A DNA stretch of 64,000 bases from Streptomyces sp. WM6386 (lineage in GTDB: Bacteria > Actinomycetota > Actinomycetes > Streptomycetales > Streptomycetaceae). The stretch spans positions 37,323 through 101,322 of the forward strand of contig NZ_JXTE01000024.1 of the NCBI RefSeq assembly GCF_000972385.1, given 5' to 3'. Shown here piece by piece: positions 60,814-64,000 of the stretch. The position numbers and the translations under genes were made by a program. Position 1 is the first letter of the stretch. Every line of letters begins with the position of its first letter. The notes under the pieces are model-generated. The model did no database searches and was not told where the DNA came from. It saw only the letters and a program-made list of their open reading frames with translations.

Positions 60814-61394
60814 TGGACGTCGTGGAACTCGACCGGATCGCCGTGTACGAGGCCCTGCGGGTGGTGGAACTCGCGCAGGACGGGGACTGGGAGCGGGACA
60901 GTCCCTGCGCCGGGTGGACACTGCGGCGGCTGGTGGCGCACATGGCCGCGCAGCACCACGGGTTCGCGGCCGCCGCGCGGGGTGCGGGCGGCGATCCGGC
61001 GTACTGGACGGAGCCGGCGGACCTGCGCGAGCCGGCCAAGGTGCATCGGGCGGCCGCGACGAGCCTCCTCGGGGCGTTCGCCGAACCGGGCGCCGTGGAA
61101 CGGGAGTTCACGCTCCCCGAACTGGGCGGGCGGTTCCCCGGGCGGCTCGCGATCGCCTTCCACCTCATCGACTACGTCGTGCACGCCTGGGATGTGGCCG
61201 CCACGCTGGGGGTCGGGCTCGAGCTGCCCGACGAGGTCCTGACGGCGGCCCTGGCCGTGGCCCGTCATGTCCCGGCCGATCCGGCGGGGCGGGGTCCGGG
61301 GTTCGCGTTCGCCGCGACGCTGGACGTGCCGCCGGACGCCGGGCCGCTGGAGGAGACGCTGCGGCTGCTGGGGCGGTCGCCGGAGTGGGGGTGA
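60813..61394 (+). CDS. Maleylpyruvate isomerase-N/TIGR03086-type (mycothiol-dependent DinB-fold) protein
   Basis: 193 residues. SPCAGWTLRRLVAHMAAQHHG is the first metal-binding helix of the DinB/MDMPI family, and FHLIDYVVHAWDVA supplies the second His pair. Such proteins can use mycothiol as cofactor in isomerase or detoxification reactions. ATG 60813 forms TGATG with the previous stop. Confidence 0.82.
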   Translation: MDVVELDRIAVYEALRVVELAQDGDWERDSPCAGWTLRRLVAHMAAQHHGFAAAARGAGGDPAYWTEPADLREPAKVHRAAATSLLGAFAEPGAVEREFTLPELGGRFPGRLAIAFHLIDYVVHAWDVAATLGVGLELPDEVLTAALAVARHVPADPAGRGPGFAFAATLDVPPDAGPLEETLRLLGRSPEWG

Positions 61395-61399
61395 GCGGT

Positions 61400-61419
61400 C
61401 CGCCCGCCTGAACGGGCGG
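61400..61419 (+). terminator. GC hairpin after the isomerase-like gene
   Basis: CCGCCCG and CGGGCGG form a 7-bp stem with a 6-nt loop, 6 bp after the stop codon. It separates this unit from the DUF692 gene; no T-run. Confidence 0.5.
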
Positions 61420-61610
61420 CTGCTGGATTGCGTACCTCCTGGCACGGGTGGCCGGAACCTCAAATGTTCCTCTGAACGACGGGGTGGGGGGATTCGGGAC
61501 CGGACACCGGGGCCATACCCCCGTCACGCCGGAAACAGCGAGCCGTCGAAGGGGACGACACAACGGATCCAGGTGGAGCGGGAGAGTCGGCCGGAGGAGG
61601 GACGGGGACG

Positions 61611-62984
61611 ATGGAGCGACTGGGTACGGGAATCGGATGGCGGCCGGAGATCGCGGACGCCGTGGAGCGCATGCCGGGTATCGACTGGGTCGAGGCCGTG
61701 GCGGAGAACGTCTGCCCCGGGCATCTCCCCGAATCGCTGCTCCGGCTGCGCGAGCGCGGGGTGACCGTCGTCCCGCACGGCGTCTCCCTCGGCCTCGGCG
61801 GCGCGGACCGGCCCGACGAGGACCGGCTGACGGCCCTCGCCGAGCGCGCCACGGCCCTGGGCTCACCGCTGGTCACCGAGCACATCGCGTTCGTCCGGGC
61901 GGGCGGGCCCCTGACGGCCTCACCGCGCCTGGAGGCGGGCCATCTGCTGCCGGTGCCGCGCACCCGCGACGCGCTCGACGTGCTGTGCGAGAACGTCCGT
62001 ATCGCCCAGGCCGCGCTGCCCGTGCCGCTCGCCGTCGAGAACATCGCCGCGCTGATCTCCTGGCCGGGTGAGGAGATGACGGAGGGGCAGTTCCTGTACG
62101 AGCTGGCCGACCGCACGGGCGTACGACTGTTGATCGACGTCGCGAACCTCCACACCAACCACGTCAACCGCGGCGAGGACCCCGCCGAGGCCCTCGCCGA
62201 CCTCCCTCTGGAGGCCATCGCCTACGTCCACGTGGCGGGCGGCTTCGAACGCGACGGCGTCTGGCACGACAGCCACGCCCACCCCGTCCCCCGCCCGGTC
62301 CTCGACATCCTCACCGACCTCGCCTCCCGCGTCTCCCCGCCGGGGGTCCTGCTGGAACGGGACGAGAACTTCCCCGAGCCGAGCGAGCTGGAGCGGGAAC
62401 TGACGGCGATACGGGGCGCGCTGGAGAAGGGGCGCGAGCAGGCCGGGGGGAGCTCCGAGGAGGGCGGCGGGGAGTCCGTGACGGATGTCGCGGGGCGGGT
62501 CATGAAGACCAGCCCCGACACCACTGCCGATGCCCCCCTCGACGGCGCTGACGCCGCCTCCACCACCGCCCCCGCCCGTCAGCGCCTCGCCCTCGCCCAG
62601 ACCGCTCTGCTCTCCGCGCTCGTCGCCGGGACGCCCGTGCCCGAGGGGTTCGACCGGGTGCGGGTCGGGGTGCAGGCGCGGGCGCTCGCCGGGAAGCGGG
62701 CGGATGTCGTGGCGAAGGTCGCGCCCGAGCTGCCGGAGATTCTCGGGGCGGGGTACCGGGCGGCGTTCCTCGGGTACGCCCAGGGGCATCCGATGGGCGC
62801 CGGCTACCGGCGGGACGCGCTGGACTTCGCCGGGTACCTCCTCGGCTCCGGCCTGCCGGAGGACCCGCACGCCCGGGCCGGGCTGCGGGAGTGGTGGCTG
62901 GAGCGGTCCGGCACGCGGCCGCGGTCCCACCGGCCCGCCGTACGGCTGGCACGGGCGACGCGGCGGGTGCTGCTGCGACGGTGA
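61611..62984 (+). CDS. DUF692/MNIO (multinuclear iron oxidase) enzyme fused to HvfC-like C-terminal domain
   Basis: 457 residues. The first ~290 are a DUF692 TIM barrel with the iron-ligand blocks [41 protein letters not shown] and HDSHAHP. Relatives such as MbnB, TglH and HvfB oxidise Cys or other residues of ribosomal peptides. After a low-complexity linker (~300-345), the last ~110 residues resemble the DUF2063/HvfC-type partner that normally is a separate gene. ATG 61611 has GGACGGGGAC upstream. No precursor peptide is obvious in the window. Confidence 0.85.
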   Translation: MERLGTGIGWRPEIADAVERMPGIDWVEAVAENVCPGHLPESLLRLRERGVTVVPHGVSLGLGGADRPDEDRLTALAERATALGSPLVTEHIAFVRAGGPLTASPRLEAGHLLPVPRTRDALDVLCENVRIAQAALPVPLAVENIAALISWPGEEMTEGQFLYELADRTGVRLLIDVANLHTNHVNRGEDPAEALADLPLEAIAYVHVAGGFERDGVWHDSHAHPVPRPVLDILTDLASRVSPPGVLLERDENFPEPSELERELTAIRGALEKGREQAGGSSEEGGGESVTDVAGRVMKTSPDTTADAPLDGADAASTTAPARQRLALAQTALLSALVAGTPVPEGFDRVRVGVQARALAGKRADVVAKVAPELPEILGAGYRAAFLGYAQGHPMGAGYRRDALDFAGYLLGSGLPEDPHARAGLREWWLERSGTRPRSHRPAVRLARATRRVLLRR

Positions 62985-63232
62985 CCGGCCGCCGTCCGCG
63001 CCGGCCGCAGCCGAGTGTGCCGGGGATAACACCGGCGCCTCGACACATCTCCCACACACTCGGTTAGCCACCCTTTGGTGCCATAAGCCACCAAGTCTCC
63101 CTTCACCATTCGCCCCTGGTGTCCGGGATGCAACCATTCGCTCCTGTACGGCAGTTGGCGCGGACCGCGCAGTAACATGCCAATCCCGCACTCGAAATCC
63201 CAACTGCGTGCGGTGCCGTAACAGGAGGCACC

Positions 63233-64000
63233 ATGCGACCGCGACCCCCCGTCAAGGGCCGAGGAATTCTCAGCGGCACGGGGCTCATCATCACCGGCCT
63301 GACAGCGACCCTGATGGCGCTGATCTTCCCGATCTGGTCGTACGCCGACCGGTCGGGGACCGCGGCCGACGTACTCAATGCCGAGACCGTGTCGACGCAG
63401 TACGGGCCGCTGTCCGCGCTCGACCGGGAGTTCGTCACGAAGGTCCGGCTGGCCGGGCTGTGGGAGCTGCCCGCCGGTCAGCAGGCCCAGCAGAAGGGCA
63501 CGACACAGGCCGTACGGACGGCCGGACAGCACCTCGTCGAGGGGCACACCTTCCTGGACGAGCGGGTCCGCGACGTCGCCTCCCAGCTGGGCCTGACCCT
63601 TCCCAACGAGCCGAACGACCAGCAGAAGGGGTGGCTCGCCACCCTGAACTCGGCCCAAGGCGTCGAGTACGACCGCGAGTTCGCCAACATCCTGCGTCTC
63701 GCACACGGCAGGGTCTTCTCCGTCGTCGCCCAGGTCCGCGCGAGCACCCGTAACTCCCTGGTCCGCACGCTCGCCGACGACGCCAACACCACCGTCCTGG
63801 ACCACATCAAGATCCTGGAGGCCACGGGCTACGTCGACTTCGACGCCCTGGCCCAGGACATGGCCGTCGGCAGCACACCCCCGATCACCAACCCCCCGGC
63901 CCCGCCCGCCTTCACGGCAGCCCCGACCCCGGCCGTCCCGGTGACCCCGAGCTACTCACTCCCCCCACCCCCCACCCGCCCCCCCCCCCCCCAGCCCCAA
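63233..64000 (+). CDS. DUF4142 (predicted outer membrane/secreted) protein, 3' end outside window
   Basis: At least 256 residues from ATG 63233 (AGGAGG five bases upstream); the frame runs off the end. One N-terminal hydrophobic segment (LIITGLTATLMALIFPIW) serves as anchor or signal, then the helical DUF4142 domain (LDREFVTKVRLAGLWELPAGQQAQQKG and TVLDHIKILEATGYVDF), a ferritin-like helix pair. The C-terminal part is Pro-rich and ends in a 14-base C run. Function unknown; possible envelope stress role. Confidence 0.85.
   Translation, partial: MRPRPPVKGRGILSGTGLIITGLTATLMALIFPIWSYADRSGTAADVLNAETVSTQYGPLSALDREFVTKVRLAGLWELPAGQQAQQKGTTQAVRTAGQHLVEGHTFLDERVRDVASQLGLTLPNEPNDQQKGWLATLNSAQGVEYDREFANILRLAHGRVFSVVAQVRASTRNSLVRTLADDANTTVLDHIKILEATGYVDFDALAQDMAVGSTPPITNPPAPPAFTAAPTPAVPVTPSYSLPPPPTRPPPPQPQ

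Noticed and set aside
61395..61610. RiPP precursor upstream of the DUF692 gene
   Set aside because: No short Cys-rich frame with a ribosome site was found; only a hairpin and promoter-like DNA.

Overview
The window is a chromosomal segment of a streptomycete (high-GC actinobacterium). The evidence is the very high GC at third codon positions, frequent GTG starts, GTGA/ATGA/TGATG stop-start overlaps, Tat and lipoprotein signals, and Streptomyces-type families such as GAF-SpoIIE phosphatases with anti-sigma-like ATPase domains. A dispersed repeat beginning AGGGGCGCGGGG, which I remember as common in Streptomyces genomes, also occurs. I saw no tRNA, rRNA, CRISPR array, transposase or phage gene. 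Starts were chosen by ribosome binding site, overlap and domain extent; several differ from the longest open frame.

Region 1 (1-4.6 kb): two tail-to-tail PP2C/SpoIIE phosphatase paralogues, one cut by the window edge; a CRP-like palindrome lies upstream of the second. Region 2 (4.6-10.8 kb): an operon on the minus strand encoding an MFS exporter, a family-5 solute-binding protein, two DppB/DppC-type permeases and one protein with two fused ATPase domains. A Zur-box-like palindrome precedes it, suggesting zinc-limitation control and a metallophore export/import role.

Region 3 (10.8-37.4 kb) is the centrepiece: a carbohydrate locus with a LacI regulator, two GH35 beta-galactosidases and an MFS porter behind a perfect LacI-type palindrome, a secreted GH84 hexosaminidase with a beta-propeller, a SIS-domain amino-sugar-phosphate enzyme, an RpiR regulator, a GH38 alpha-mannosidase, a family-1 sugar ABC importer, a GH3 glycosidase, a GlcNAc-kinase-like protein, a GH5 (GH5_18-like) probable beta-mannosidase and a NagZ-like GH3. 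Together these could take apart complex-type N-glycans (Gal, GlcNAc, Man). Related AACCA/TTGATTCACC motifs precede most of the transcription units. A 59-bp tandem repeat lies between two of the genes, and the GH5 gene appears to start at ATC.

Region 4 (37.4-46.6 kb): a nitrate/nitrite porter, an RraA-like protein, an alpha/beta hydrolase, then a 1539-residue secreted protein joining a DNRLRE/Ig-like array to a chymotrypsin-fold protease, followed by a small lipoprotein. The last two genes are bracketed by a 36/40-identical direct repeat of the msrB 3' end, the layout left by integration into a gene end. Region 5 (46.6-64 kb) looks like core genome: msrB, murC, a pyrimidine reductase, zapE, carbonic anhydrase plus SulP (preceded by a hairpin and a 47-codon reading frame), a slipin, a PhoX-like protein, a polysaccharide deacetylase, an ABC exporter, a Pth2-like hydrolase, a TetR regulator and targets, a DUF692 (MNIO) enzyme fused to a probable partner domain, and a DUF4142 protein running off the end.
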